From: Schizochytrium sp. TIO01
Lineage: Eukaryota; Sar; Bigyra; Thraustochytrida; Thraustochytriidae
Reading direction: 5' to 3'
Assembly (NCBI GenBank): GCA_004764695.1
Contig: SMSO01000007.1
Location: forward strand, 141,501-205,500
Length of the DNA: 64,000 nt
A program made the position numbers and the translations under genes. Below, in pieces: positions 9,516 through 20,182 of the stretch (position 1 is its first letter; each line of letters starts with the position of its first letter). A model generated the notes under the pieces. That model was not told where the DNA came from. It made no database searches and saw nothing but the letters and a program-made list of their open reading frames with translations.

Positions 9516-12500
9516 ATGGGCGAACTTTTAAGCGTTGCCAGCAAGCCCGATGCAAGAAAGAAATGTATTCCCGTGAGCTTGATCCTTGGATTACAGACTG
9601 CTCTTCTGTAGACAGTTTCCTTGTAACTACGAAGAACAAAAGATTTGAAGTGCCCTCCTTTCTGTACGTAACAGTTATGTTTCTCTAGTTCCAAAGAAAT
9701 TCGAGCCCTCCTGCGCCCAAACTCAACGCCACGCGTTCTGATTTGCCTTCTTCGCAGCAGAGCCTTAGTTGCTTACAACCTCGCTGCTCGTGTACCTTGT
9801 GCAGATTTGTGTGCAACTTCGTACAGCCCAAACAGGGAAGCTTTCGGGCAAGCCGACTTGGTGAACTAGCCGATCAGCACGCGACCTCGTGCGAGCTGTC
9901 TTCTTGCAGGTTACGGGCTTCAAAATTTCACGCGAGTTTGTTGCCCTGTCGCTGATTCGCAGGTCCTTGGACCTAGGCTACGATTTGGCCCTCGCGTCCA
10001 GGCGCGCGATCTTGCCAAAAGCCGACACAAAGACTCTTCCGCAGTCCAAGCTAATGTTTTACTTTTCCAGTCTAGAGAAAGCTGGAGGAAACTTTAAGGG
10101 ATCACTGGCTGAGCCCCTTGTAGACTGATGCCCAAAGATTTAGTTCAACCCTCGTGATTTTCTTACAAAGCAGCGCAAGGCCTCTTTAATGCTCAGCTTT
10201 GATTCGTCTAGCAGCACTCTTTGCACACGCACGCTTCGCTTTGCCCCGCGAGGTGAAGCTGTCGCCCCAGGCAGCTTGCTGGGGCGTCGCGTGCCTCAGT
10301 TTGCTGTCAGGCGCGCTCGAAAACGTCCAGGCGTTGTATTTATCTATGGGCTTAGATCGTCTGTAATAATGAGAGTTGGGGACTTTGAGTTTCTCCCTAG
10401 GGAATTCCTGGCGGGCGGTCTAGAGGCGGTCTACTTTTGAGTACCCGAACGAAGTTCGTTCCTTCAAGCAGTGCTGAGCTTCTCGTCAGTGCATTCCCAG
10501 CCTGGTCTACGTCAGCCTGAACCGAGAAGCCTGCAACTCTTGTCGTTGGCAGAAAGCAAGCTTAACCTACGCACCTTGACTTTTCTGAGAGCTGTTGTAT
10601 AACAAGAGCGTTGTCTCTTGGCGCGGATATGCTGTATTTGGGCACCTATCGCTGCTCTGTAAATAAAAAGTGAGAACAAAGGAAGAAGTATAAGGGAGTT
10701 GAAAAGTCGCGAGATAGCAAAGTATACTTGAAATTAGAATACTTTGTTCAAACTTGAGCTTTACAAGGCTCCTAAATTCCCAAGTTGTATTCGTGCGGAT
10801 TGCAAAAGCTTGTCAAAATGACAGAATACAGCGGCAAACTCAAAAGCTTGGCTTGTGCTACTAACTGTCGTGGACAAAATAGGTAGAACTTGTTGACACG
10901 CAAGGCAGACCTGGCTCCCAGGTAATAGTACTGCAAAAACTGCTAGTTTGTCTGCAGAAGTTGAATACTTCTACAATGAAATTGTTTGGCTGAATGCCTT
11001 CAAATCTGCTGTCACTTTGTTGTTGGAAGGAACTTTTGAAGCGTCTTATCCTAGGGACTTTTGTCAGCCCCCAAAAGTCTCTTATCAAAGTCCCGAAGAG
11101 CCTCTGGCGTCCACCGCAAAACGGCGACACGAAGACAAGACGGCTAGCCAGACAGCCAGCGAGCCAGCCAGCCAGCCAGCAAGCAAGCAACTATGCTATC
11201 GGTGTATCCCAGAGCTATAACCTAGGTGTAGACTGGTCTTGCCAGGCCTAGTTTATGGTTTCGCTCGTGCTGGCGACGACAATTCACTCAATGCTTGGCT
11301 GTAATTTAGAGTGCTCTTAAACAGCTGCTAACTAAAAAACCCATGAGGACAATGCCGAAAATTTCGCTGTTGGTCTGCTGTTTTCTATTTCGTTGCTGAC
11401 GGCATAGGATAATAAATCACTATCATGTGTGGTCAGCTCCTCTACGATCGTGTCAAAGAGACCCGACCCCAGGGCGTCGTTTTAAAATAAGGACCACCTT
11501 TCCTTAGTTCGGCAAGGACCTCCACCACTTCGCTCGTTACTTCTACCTCGTCTAGGACAGATCACATGCACGACAGGTTCATGTCCTCCCTGCCGGCCCC
11601 AGCTATGTAGTCTCAATCCTCGAAAACATCATGGACTGTCAATCATTTTCATTGTACTCCATCGTGTCGGTCTTCATAAAGTTCTTTACACTAACGTTCT
11701 CCTTCAGAATTTGTAGAGTTTCTTCCTAGAAAGAAGTTGCCTCAAAATAAACCCCCTTCGTAGCCAACACGTGGTAAACTCATCTCGTCTTACGAGACTT
11801 TCACAAGCTCCATCGCACCTGTGCCAGCCTCAATTTAAAATCAACAGTACCACGTACGCACCATCCATACCTCTATTTCCCAGCCTTCAAGACTCTGTTC
11901 TTTCGCTGACGGACGAATTCGCCAGCTCTTTCAAGTCTTTCTCATCTCCTGCTCAAAATTGGTGTGTCCCCATAATGTCCTCGCACACACTTATCGCACA
12001 CCCTGGTCCACCCTTCGGCGGACTATGATCCGCTTATCCGCCTTAAATCCACTTATTAATAATAACTAAGTCCAGTACAGTCCTATGCTACAAAGGAGGA
12101 TATAAGGCGGAAAGGCTCAGGCATAGCGTCCCTTGTACAGGCCACCGCGCGTGCAGGGAATGGGGGGAAATAGGGCGCAAGCCCAGTTCACTTTGGGTCC
12201 ACGCGCCGCATGTGCGCAAACTGATCTTGTTGGAAAAGCTCGCAGTGGATTCTTTGAGCGAGGGAGCTGTCCACCTAGCGAGGTATTCACTTTTCGGAGT
12301 TTTTGATCCGCTGCTGGTTGTGTTTGGCAGAAGCGTAAGTACGCCAAGCGGGTGCGTAAGTACCTAGGCAATCAGGGAAGCTCATTGCTGTGCATCGCGT
12401 GCGTTTCTCGTGTTGGGAGAAGGAGCTTACTTCCCTCACTTCTATAAAACTTGAACTAGATAGCACTTCCCCCACCTACAACTTCCTCGTTCTCTACGAC

Positions 12501-13690
12501 AGACAATCCTGAAGGTGCAAACTGAAGAGAAACGGTGCAAACGGGCAGTCTAGCGCCGTCGTACCTTCCGCGCAGAGCCGTCACACCAGCCGCCAGACTC
12601 CAAGTTGTGCATTGAACCTCCCTCGATCATCCTTTATTAATTGCATCGCTTACACAGCCAAAGTCAATCTAGGCCACGTCGCGAAAACATATGTCATAGA
12701 ATACACCTCAAAAATAGTTGTTAAAACCGGCTCAGTTTGCACTGTGCAACCTAACAGCGCGAGAAGCACGCAGAGACGCGCATTCAAAACAAGATCGTGG
12801 TGGAAGCCAAGGACCTTTCGGGGGGAGGGGGCGTGGTGGAGCTGCTATAGGACAACAAACGATTGAGGTCACGAAGGAGCTCTCAAGTATTCGCGAACGG
12901 GGCGCCGGAGCTTTCGGTCAACAGCAAACGAACTACTTGTGCTGGTTTTATTTAGAAGAGATTACCAGGTAGTAGCAGAGTGTAGTTCTGCACAAGTCGG
13001 GTCTGAGGGAGGGAGCGTAGGTACGAGGTTGAGGGGCCTCGTTGGGGCTATTGCCTGCGGAGTCAAGACTGCGATCGCTGGTTGATCCTGTGTAGCATTC
13101 TCAGTCTCGGAGTCCTGTTGATATCAGTTCTCAGGGCCGTCGCCAGGAACGGTGGCTGCCGATTGCCAAGCCAAACTTATCTTCCCTCGTGCATACTCGG
13201 ACACCAGATCGCTCATTCGAAATTCCTTCCAGATTTCTGCAGAATACAGGGTACTCTACTTGCGCGTGTTTTCATCCAACAAACACAGAACCACTCGGAC
13301 AAAAGACGTTTCGACCTTGCACGTGCTGAATATTGATTGCAAACAAAGCCTCGCCAATTGAGACCTGTAAGGAGCTTTTGCGCGTAAAATTATTTGTTGA
13401 ACGTGTGCGACTACGGGAGTGGTCGATTTGGAGCAGACGCTCCTGGGCGCGTGGCAGTGCCCGACTTGGGAGTAGTAGTACCTAGTGGTGTACATCGAAT
13501 TCGACGCTTTGCTAAGAGTCAGTGCTACAGGATTGCTTCCTCTTCCATATTCACAACCAACGCCTCGAGTGTCATTGCAGTATCACCAGTTTGGACTCCA
13601 GCAAAACCCCTTTAAGACAGTGCGGCCTCTCATAAAGGTTTGGTACAGTATCGTATACAACAAGGTCGTGAATAAGAGAAGAAGCGACCC
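9516..13690. other. 4.2-kb stretch with no supportable gene
   Basis: Both strands carry only short frames of fewer than 110 codons. None has a recognisable domain, and composition shifts often. A small Gln/Ala/Ser frame near 11130-11190 comes from an AGCC/AGCA repeat. The left end must contain the promoter of the 642-residue gene and the right end the promoter of the kinase. No RNA gene was recognised. Confidence 0.45.
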
Positions 13691-16134
13691 ATGTCGTCCT
13701 TTTTCAGAGACAAACTTCGTGGCACACGCAAGGATGATGCGTCAAGCGCGTCTTCGGCTGCTGCTCGTGAGCAGCTGTCTCTGCAGGAACTGCATTATCG
13801 CCACACCCACCCGCACAGGCGAAGCAGGACGAGAAAGAATCAGGTTGGCAATGCACGCAAATACGAAGCTGTCGCGGGCGCCCAGAGTTCAGTAAACCTC
13901 GAGCATGCTTCATTGGTGGAGAGCATGGTCAAGTCATTAAACCATCTTAGTACAAAACAGGGTAGTGTATTGGACCATTACCGCATCGAAGAGGAGCTGG
14001 GCCGAGGATCTTTTGCACGTAAGTTTATGAAAAACCTAATTTGAAATATATCCAACTAACTTTGGAATCATTGGCAATGTGACTACTGTACCAAACAACA
14101 ACAGGTGTATTTCGTGGCATTCGCAAGACCAGTGGTAAAGAAGTGGCGATCAAAGTCGTCAGCTTAAAGGCTATTGCAGATCGCGCCGTGCAAGAAAACG
14201 AAGCTAAAGTACGCCGCATGCAAAAGGCTTTTCAACCAATTCCTGCCGAGGATCAAATGTCAAAGGAGGAAGTTGAGAAAGCCGCTACAGAGCGTGTGAT
14301 TGCTATTATGCAAAGCGAAATTGAAGTCATGCGACGTATCTTAAAAATCCCCCCTCGGAAGAAGAAAAACATTGTGGATCTACATGATATCTTTATCGAT
14401 GACAAGCGGATTGCCCTTGTGATGGACTTGCTTAAAGGTGGAGAACTCTTTGACAGGATCGTAGAACGTAAGCACTACACTGAAAAGGATGCAGCCTACC
14501 ACTTTCGACGCATCATGCGAGCAATCAAAACTTTGCACGCAAATGGGATCATTCATCGAGATCTCAAGCCCGAAAATTTTGTTTTTCAGTCTCCTGAGGA
14601 GAACTCGCAAATTAAAATCACAGACTTTGGCCTCGCTATGCTTGAGGGCCAGCCTGACATTCATGCCAATGCGATTGTTGGAAGCCCTGGCTACATTGCA
14701 CCGGAAGTTCTCGAGCGGAAAGAGTATGGCCCTGAGTGTGACGTGTGGAGCATGGGTGTTATTTTGTATATTCTTTTTGTTGGAGGCCCCCCTTTCCACG
14801 GGCGCAATGACCATGAGATTTACCGATCAATTCGCAAAGGTAAATTTCGTTACCCCCGAAACTGCAAAGTCAGCTCGCTGGCTCGTGATCTGGTTGCGAA
14901 AATGTTGGTTGTTGACCCGAAGTACCGCATTACTGTGAACGGAGTGCTCAACCACCCCTGGCTCATCCAGCGTGCTGCCCAGCAAGATGTGAGCGTAGCG
15001 ATTACTCGTTTACAGCAATTCAATGCTAGTCGGAAACTAAAGGCCGTCACGACAGCGCTTGCATGGGGTGCACGTAGTGGCTTGAGACGCGATTTGTATA
15101 AGATCCTGGAAGGAACGGATAGAGCTGCTGGTTTCTCTGGCGAGGAGCTCGTAAATATCCGTGACACTCTCTTTGAGCTCAAGCCTCAGCGCACTATTAA
15201 CCGTCAGCAATTTGTGAATGCTATGCAGGATCTTGGATACGGCACTCTGCCTCTGGAAGACATTTATGATTTATTTGACGGGGCAAGTAATGACTCAGCG
15301 GACATTGTGGAGATTCTTGTTGGACTATCTACTGCGGCATCGACGTGGAATGGCTCGTCCCAAATTCGTTTCTGTTTTGCTCTGTATGACCGTGATGGAA
15401 CTGGCCGGGTTACTCTAAGTGACATGGGACGTGTTTTCCGTGTCGTAGCCAGTGAAATGGAAATGTCTGTGGTCAATCGTTTTGGTGCTATGATGGATGC
15501 CTGGAGACCCAATCAAGCCGTAACATATGATGAGCTAGAGAACCAACTTCGTCAGTCTGCGGGGGGCGAGCTTCAGGAACAGCTTGAGACACGCACACTA
15601 GGCCAAATGGCTGATGTATCCAATAGTGCACCTGCCCCACAGATCAATGCTGGTGATACTCGTGAGATTGATGACGAGGAGGAGCGTGTTTTGGCTGCAA
15701 AATACAAGCATGATGACGACGATGGTACTACAGATAATGAGGATGATGAGGATGATGGGGATCGTGGTGATAGTTACCACCTGACACACATTCAGCAAGG
15801 TCATCACGAAAGACATCGACGATCGACGCGCCATACCCGCAGTGACTCTAGCGATGATGATGACGACGGTGGAGATCTTGTGGGATTTGAAGAGCTTGAT
15901 GGCGAAGATGATGATTCATATGAGGTTGCATCAGATGATGACGTTTTGAACAGGCCAAATCCAAGTCGGGTCGCCAAACGGGACATCGCACAACATCGTG
16001 GATCCTACAGTCGTCACCGCCAAAGTACACGTAGCTCACTTGACGAGGAATCAGAAGGTGCAGGCACCCGGGCTTCATTATCGAGTCGCCTTATGCGGCG
16101 TCTCAGTTCTGCTAGTGGCAGGAAACACACGTAA
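13691..16134 (+). CDS. Ca2+-dependent-type protein kinase (CaMK/CDPK-like)
   Basis: There are two exons, 13691-14018 and 14105-16134, joined across an 86-nt intron with GTAAGT donor and ACAG acceptor. Splicing rebuilds the glycine-rich loop GRGSFARVF, giving 785 residues. The kinase domain (about 97-395) has the VAIK lysine (126), HRDLKPEN (catalytic Asp 262), DFG (283-285) and APE (309-311); it should be active. About 35 extra charged residues sit between the VAIK strand and helix C. After the domain comes a helix beginning QQFNASRKLKA, like the autoinhibitory junction of CDPKs, then a degenerate EF-hand region and one canonical-looking loop, DRDGTGRVTLSD (538-549, Asp rather than Glu at position 12). 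The last 150 residues are Asp/Glu- and His/Arg-rich and probably disordered. Ca2+ control is inferred from the EF-hand. Confidence 0.92.
14019..14104 (+). other. Intron of the CaMK/CDPK-like kinase
   Basis: This 86-nt intron runs from GTAAGT to ACAG in phase 1 and splits an Arg codon in the glycine-rich loop. The position inside the ATP-binding loop makes the join easy to verify. Confidence 0.95.
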
Positions 16135-16552
16135 CGCTCAGGTGTGATGATTCAGATGTTAAAATATAGCTTCTATTGCAAAAGTCATTTTGCCCAAGGC
16201 TCAAAGCCAGCTAATATTTGTTGCAACACTCACTGTGTCAACCGGTGATTAGAGTCTCCATTTTGCTCATCTCAGAACACAGGTGTGGAATGCATAATTG
16301 TGCACGTGCAACCTTACTCCAGGTGGAGGCGGGAACTCTGCTCCCAGCTTCTTGGAAAACTCATGCGCTACCCCCTCAAGACTCTGTTCAAGCTGTACCC
16401 TGTACTGAGAGTGAGAACTTCGGTTCTGTTTGTGCTATTCTTTCTCTTTTGTCCTATTTGTTTCTTTGAAAGAGCTTTTCGAATTGTTATGATATAATAA
16501 AGAAGTGAACTTGTGTTCTGGCTTAAATTTATCTCAACTTGACATAGTTTAC
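16135..16552. other. Convergent 3' spacer
   Basis: About 420 bp separates the stop codons of the kinase (+) and the ABC transporter (-). It holds T-rich tracts and an AATAAA-like element at about 16496, usable as a kinase polyadenylation signal. No gene was seen. Confidence 0.5.
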
Positions 16553-18583
16553 TTACTTAAGATCTGAAAAATCTAGCACTTGGTCGTGAAGGCTTGTCAC
16601 TACATCCCGATGCGAGATGGTAACCATTGTAATACCTAATGATTGAATGCAGTATGCGAAGAACTCATGCTCAAAATCTGCGGTACACGAACCTGTACAT
16701 TCATCAGCAAAACAAAAGATGGGTTTTCGCACAATTACGCGTGCGCAAGCAATACGCTGCTGCTCCCCAGCAGACAGAGCATCAATATTGCAAGGTAAGT
16801 CTAAGTCAGAAGCATACCTAGACATGCCAACGCGTTCGAGAGCTGTCTTTAAGACTTGGTCATGTACGTGCTCTTCCATATACGGGTAAAGTAGCTGCTC
16901 ACGAAAGGAGGCAAATTGTAAAAGGTAAGGGCGTTGAGTGAGAAACATCGTATCTGATGTGCTAACATTTGACGTGACTGTGCCTTGCTGCGGATCCCAG
17001 ATACCCCGCAGAACACGATTAAGAGAAGTCTTGCCAGCCCCATTTCGACCTCTCACAAAAACACTTTTCCCTTGCGTGAATTGATACGAAAATTTGTCTA
17101 GAATAGTAGTTCCTGAAATTTCGATCGCAAGGTCCTTCACTTGAATTAGCCCCCTTGTTTCACCTTGAAGAATGCGCTCACGCGTCTGCCGGCGGGCAGC
17201 GGCATCTCCAGCGGCTTGTTGAGGCGACTTTACCTTTTTGATGTCACATGGTAGATCACTAGACGCACAAGGGAGCCTACTCATTGACAAAAGCTCCATA
17301 ACTCGCACAGCAAGCCCACGTGTTGCAGCCCATGCTCGGAAAGCGAGTGCGACATCCTTAAAAGCACTCATCAAGTTTACTAGTAAGTGCAAGCAAGTCA
17401 AGAAAAACTCGGTTGGATCGTCGACCTCTTTAGGATTGCTTAATGCTGGAGTCATCATTCCAAGCGCAGCAAGAATGCCCATGTATCGAACAACATAACC
17501 ATCCAACGCATTGGACGCAAATCGTTGCGCACTGTAAATCATTTTAGACCTTGACATCCTTAAGAAACGGGTCTGCAAACGCGAGGCCTCAGTCTCCTCG
17601 CCTTGGGCAAACTGAACTTCTTCAACATATTCCTTCAACCTGGAATGCGCTGAGCGGAATTCGCCTTCTTGTTGCTGTGCCTGGGCCGCCTGTGTCGTTA
17701 AAGATGGTGTTACCATACGAGTCCAGGAACCTGCAAGAGCAAAATAGAGGTAGCACATGAGTAGCGGACGAACACCCATAAGACGCATAAGAGTTGCTGA
17801 TAGGATGGTTGTTTCTGCAACCGGCTTGAACGCAGATTGTGTCATTGTGGCAAGCTCCTCCGCGAGTCGGGCTGTATCAGAAGCAGCCCGTTGATCATGG
17901 TCATCCAGTTGTTGCGAGGCACGGCCAATGACGCCAGGCAAAGCAAATGAAGCATGTATGCGACGCAACAACGACTTCTGGATTGAAAGCGCCAATAAAC
18001 CTTGAACGAACTCCACCCAAGCATTGAGAAGTGCTCCTGGGATGGTCCATAAAGCGTAGTCGATCTGCGCGTCTGCAAGTTCTTTCCACTTACGCTGCGC
18101 CAGCAAACTTCCGAGAGACCCAATCTTTCGTGATACTTTGACTGAGACCCAAAGACGTGCGACTATGGCAATGAGCAGAAGTGCACCATGACTAAGAACA
18201 TGAGAATCTTGAGATAGAATCCTCAAAAGGTCTCTCAACGATGTCTTCTCGCAGCTTCGTTGATTTCCCCCCAGTGCCCCCTCGTCCATGCTCGTGACCA
18301 CTTCATCGTTATTAGAATTTAAATTCTGAGTCTTCAGCAATGGGGAAGTACTGCTGCAACGTTCATCGCTATTATGATCAGAGGGTCCCATGCTAGGATT
18401 ACCGTTCTCAATGTTGCTGTTTTTCACAGGGGAATTTTCTAAGTTTTTGTGAAGAATTCGACGACGCAAGTATGCATGCGAGGATACAACAGTCCCAATG
18501 AGTGCCCATGCGCCAAGAACGGCACGTCCTTTGGGCAGTTTGCTCCAATCCAGCAGTGATATCGGCGTCGTTTGCAGCTCCAT
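16553..18583 (-). CDS. ABCD-type half ABC transporter (peroxisomal-like)
   Basis: This 676-residue protein has an N-terminal membrane domain (several hydrophobic helices between about 15 and 420) followed by one nucleotide-binding domain, the half-transporter layout of subfamily D, which carries fatty acyl-CoAs into peroxisomes as dimers. The ATPase domain shows Walker A GRNGAGKT (512-519), the signature LSAGEQQR (603-610), a Walker B region ending FADE (Asp 627, Glu 628) and the switch His (658) in TISHRD. The signature has Ala where LSGGEQQR is usual, and the sequence after Walker B (ECTGSC) departs from the usual ECTSA. The RRRILHKN stretch near the N-terminus fits family D. The ATG at 18583 is taken because the longer frame opens only with TTG. 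Peroxisomal location is inferred from family. Confidence 0.88.
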   Translation of the reverse strand: MELQTTPISLLDWSKLPKGRAVLGAWALIGTVVSSHAYLRRRILHKNLENSPVKNSNIENGNPSMGPSDHNSDERCSSTSPLLKTQNLNSNNDEVVTSMDEGALGGNQRSCEKTSLRDLLRILSQDSHVLSHGALLLIAIVARLWVSVKVSRKIGSLGSLLAQRKWKELADAQIDYALWTIPGALLNAWVEFVQGLLALSIQKSLLRRIHASFALPGVIGRASQQLDDHDQRAASDTARLAEELATMTQSAFKPVAETTILSATLMRLMGVRPLLMCYLYFALAGSWTRMVTPSLTTQAAQAQQQEGEFRSAHSRLKEYVEEVQFAQGEETEASRLQTRFLRMSRSKMIYSAQRFASNALDGYVVRYMGILAALGMMTPALSNPKEVDDPTEFFLTCLHLLVNLMSAFKDVALAFRAWAATRGLAVRVMELLSMSRLPCASSDLPCDIKKVKSPQQAAGDAAARRQTRERILQGETRGLIQVKDLAIEISGTTILDKFSYQFTQGKSVFVRGRNGAGKTSLNRVLRGIWDPQQGTVTSNVSTSDTMFLTQRPYLLQFASFREQLLYPYMEEHVHDQVLKTALERVGMSRYASDLDLPCNIDALSAGEQQRIACARVIVRKPIFCFADECTGSCTADFEHEFFAYCIQSLGITMVTISHRDVVTSLHDQVLDFSDLK

Positions 18584-19457
18584 GGTGCTTCTGAAATTCC
18601 AATCAGCGATGAGCACTCGTGACTTCAACACTTCAACAAACGTTTGTTATGGCTGAAGTTTCCAAGGGACGCAGCCTACGATGACAGCGAGGCGCCTTTA
18701 CCACGCTGACCTCGCGAAAACTAATCAATGCATCAAGCGTTTGGGGTTTTGCTGTGTGGAAACTAGATTTAGACACAAGTCCGACATATGCCACACAAGT
18801 AACGTAAGGTACACATGAGTAAAGATTATTTAGCATACCAAACTAATATACCGTGGCCTTACCCCAATTCGCTATGTTAACTGAGGCCAAAATGGCTCGG
18901 ATGTCATCGCTGCCAATGTGGTGCTAGAGGTTCGACATTGCGAGATCATCTAGGTAAGATGTGGCCAGATTTTGAGCCAAGAACTTTGCATTTCCCAAAC
19001 AAAAATGTTACTTGTTTTTCTTCAATTTTTTAAAATTGAAAAAAAAAAGTGAACCTACTAGTAGTCTGCCACAGTATTAATCAGTGTTATCGCTAATGAG
19101 GTTACTGGGACACTTCAAATTTTAAGGGGATCTCCGTGGTAGAGTAGATTACATAAAGGAGCCCAATGCTAGATCGCGAAAAGAAATTAAAGAGAGTCAG
19201 GTAATAAGCACATCAATTTGGGTCGTATTTAGTTTGTTTCTCTACTTGTTAGCTGTTATATGGGCTACAGAAAGCAAAACACGGTATCCTTGCATGCCAG
19301 AGATATTTTTTTCACAAAATCAATCTCATCCATTGTCATTGCTTTAAAATATCATGCAAAGAGACTAGAGATGCAAAGGCACTCACCAGACCTTCGTTAC
19401 CACGTGCTTGAGCATTACATTCATAAAAAAACGTCTTTTTCATATCAAGTATCCCTT
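18584..19457. other. Spacer between SEC11 and the ABC transporter genes
   Basis: This is the promoter side of the transporter gene and the 3' side of SEC11. It is AT-rich, with an A/T inverted stretch near 19019-19050 (TTTTTTAAAATTGAAAAAA-like). No coding segment was seen. Confidence 0.45.
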
Positions 19458-20182
19458 CTATTCTTTGCTAGTTAGAACAAATATACCCATCACACCGAGT
19501 ACTAAATATTTGGCAGCTGGATAATCATTCAACAATATTGTAACTGGGAATCAAAACATGCATGTAGAGCGTCAATAGAATTTTGCCTCAAATTGCAATA
19601 CAAAGCGTTAGTTAACATTTCCTTCCCATGTTTCAATTGAATGTGGATGTCCAAAGCGATGAAGACTTCATCCTTGTTAGACGTGAAATGTAGCAATGAC
19701 TTACCCATGCCTACTTTTGGCACAAAGACTCGCGCGCGACCCATGATAGAGTCCCGGTGCAGCCAGTGTTGTCCACGAGCGTAGATGCCTCCCCTCCTGT
19801 CATCGATATTATTATTGTCTCCCTTCGTGAGCATCATCTGGTGGCCACTCTTGTCCACATGAACTTCAAGTACTCGGTGTACAATTGGAATTTCACGTTC
19901 ATCAATCTTGAACACAACCACCTCGCCAACACGGATGGGCTCTTCGTAAGTGTTGTCCAAAAAGAGAATATCTCCGCGCAGAATACCTGGTTCCATAGAT
20001 CCTGTGAGCACCACCACAACCGGACTCTCACTGTTTGTATAAATCATGAGTGCTTTCCAGATCATGAGTGCTGAGAAGATAATCATGGCCAAATTCAAGG
20101 CCTGGAAGGCCAACGCTCGCTTATTCTTCCATAGTGCTTTCAGTTGAACCACCTGCTCCTCCACGACACCTCCAACCTCCAT
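19458..20182 (-). CDS. SEC11: Signal peptidase complex catalytic subunit SEC11
   Basis: There are two exons on the minus strand: 20182-19705 and 19543-19458, separated by a 161-nt intron (GTAAGT donor, CCCAG acceptor). The joined protein is 187 residues, the normal SEC11 length. It has an N-terminal membrane anchor (about 28-48), the catalytic Ser in TGSMEP (Ser 62), the His in IVHRVLEV (His 102, replacing the Lys of bacterial enzymes) and the Asp in TKGDNN (Asp 122), giving the ER-type Ser-His-Asp set. Reading straight through the first exon gives an unrelated tail. Splicing instead restores [12 protein letters not shown] and a C-terminal hydrophobic segment, as expected of the family, before TAG. 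The enzyme cleaves signal peptides in the ER lumen. Confidence 0.95.
19544..19704 (-). other. Intron of SEC11
   Basis: The 161-nt intron begins GTAAGT and ends CAG, in phase 1. It is open in frame from the first exon, so a naive call would add a false 58-residue tail. Confidence 0.93.

Noticed and set aside
19529-19704. SEC11 reading straight into a 58-residue C-terminal extension.
   Set aside because: The extension starts at a GTAAGT donor, has no family similarity, and a CAG acceptor 161 nt later restores the conserved C-terminus in phase.
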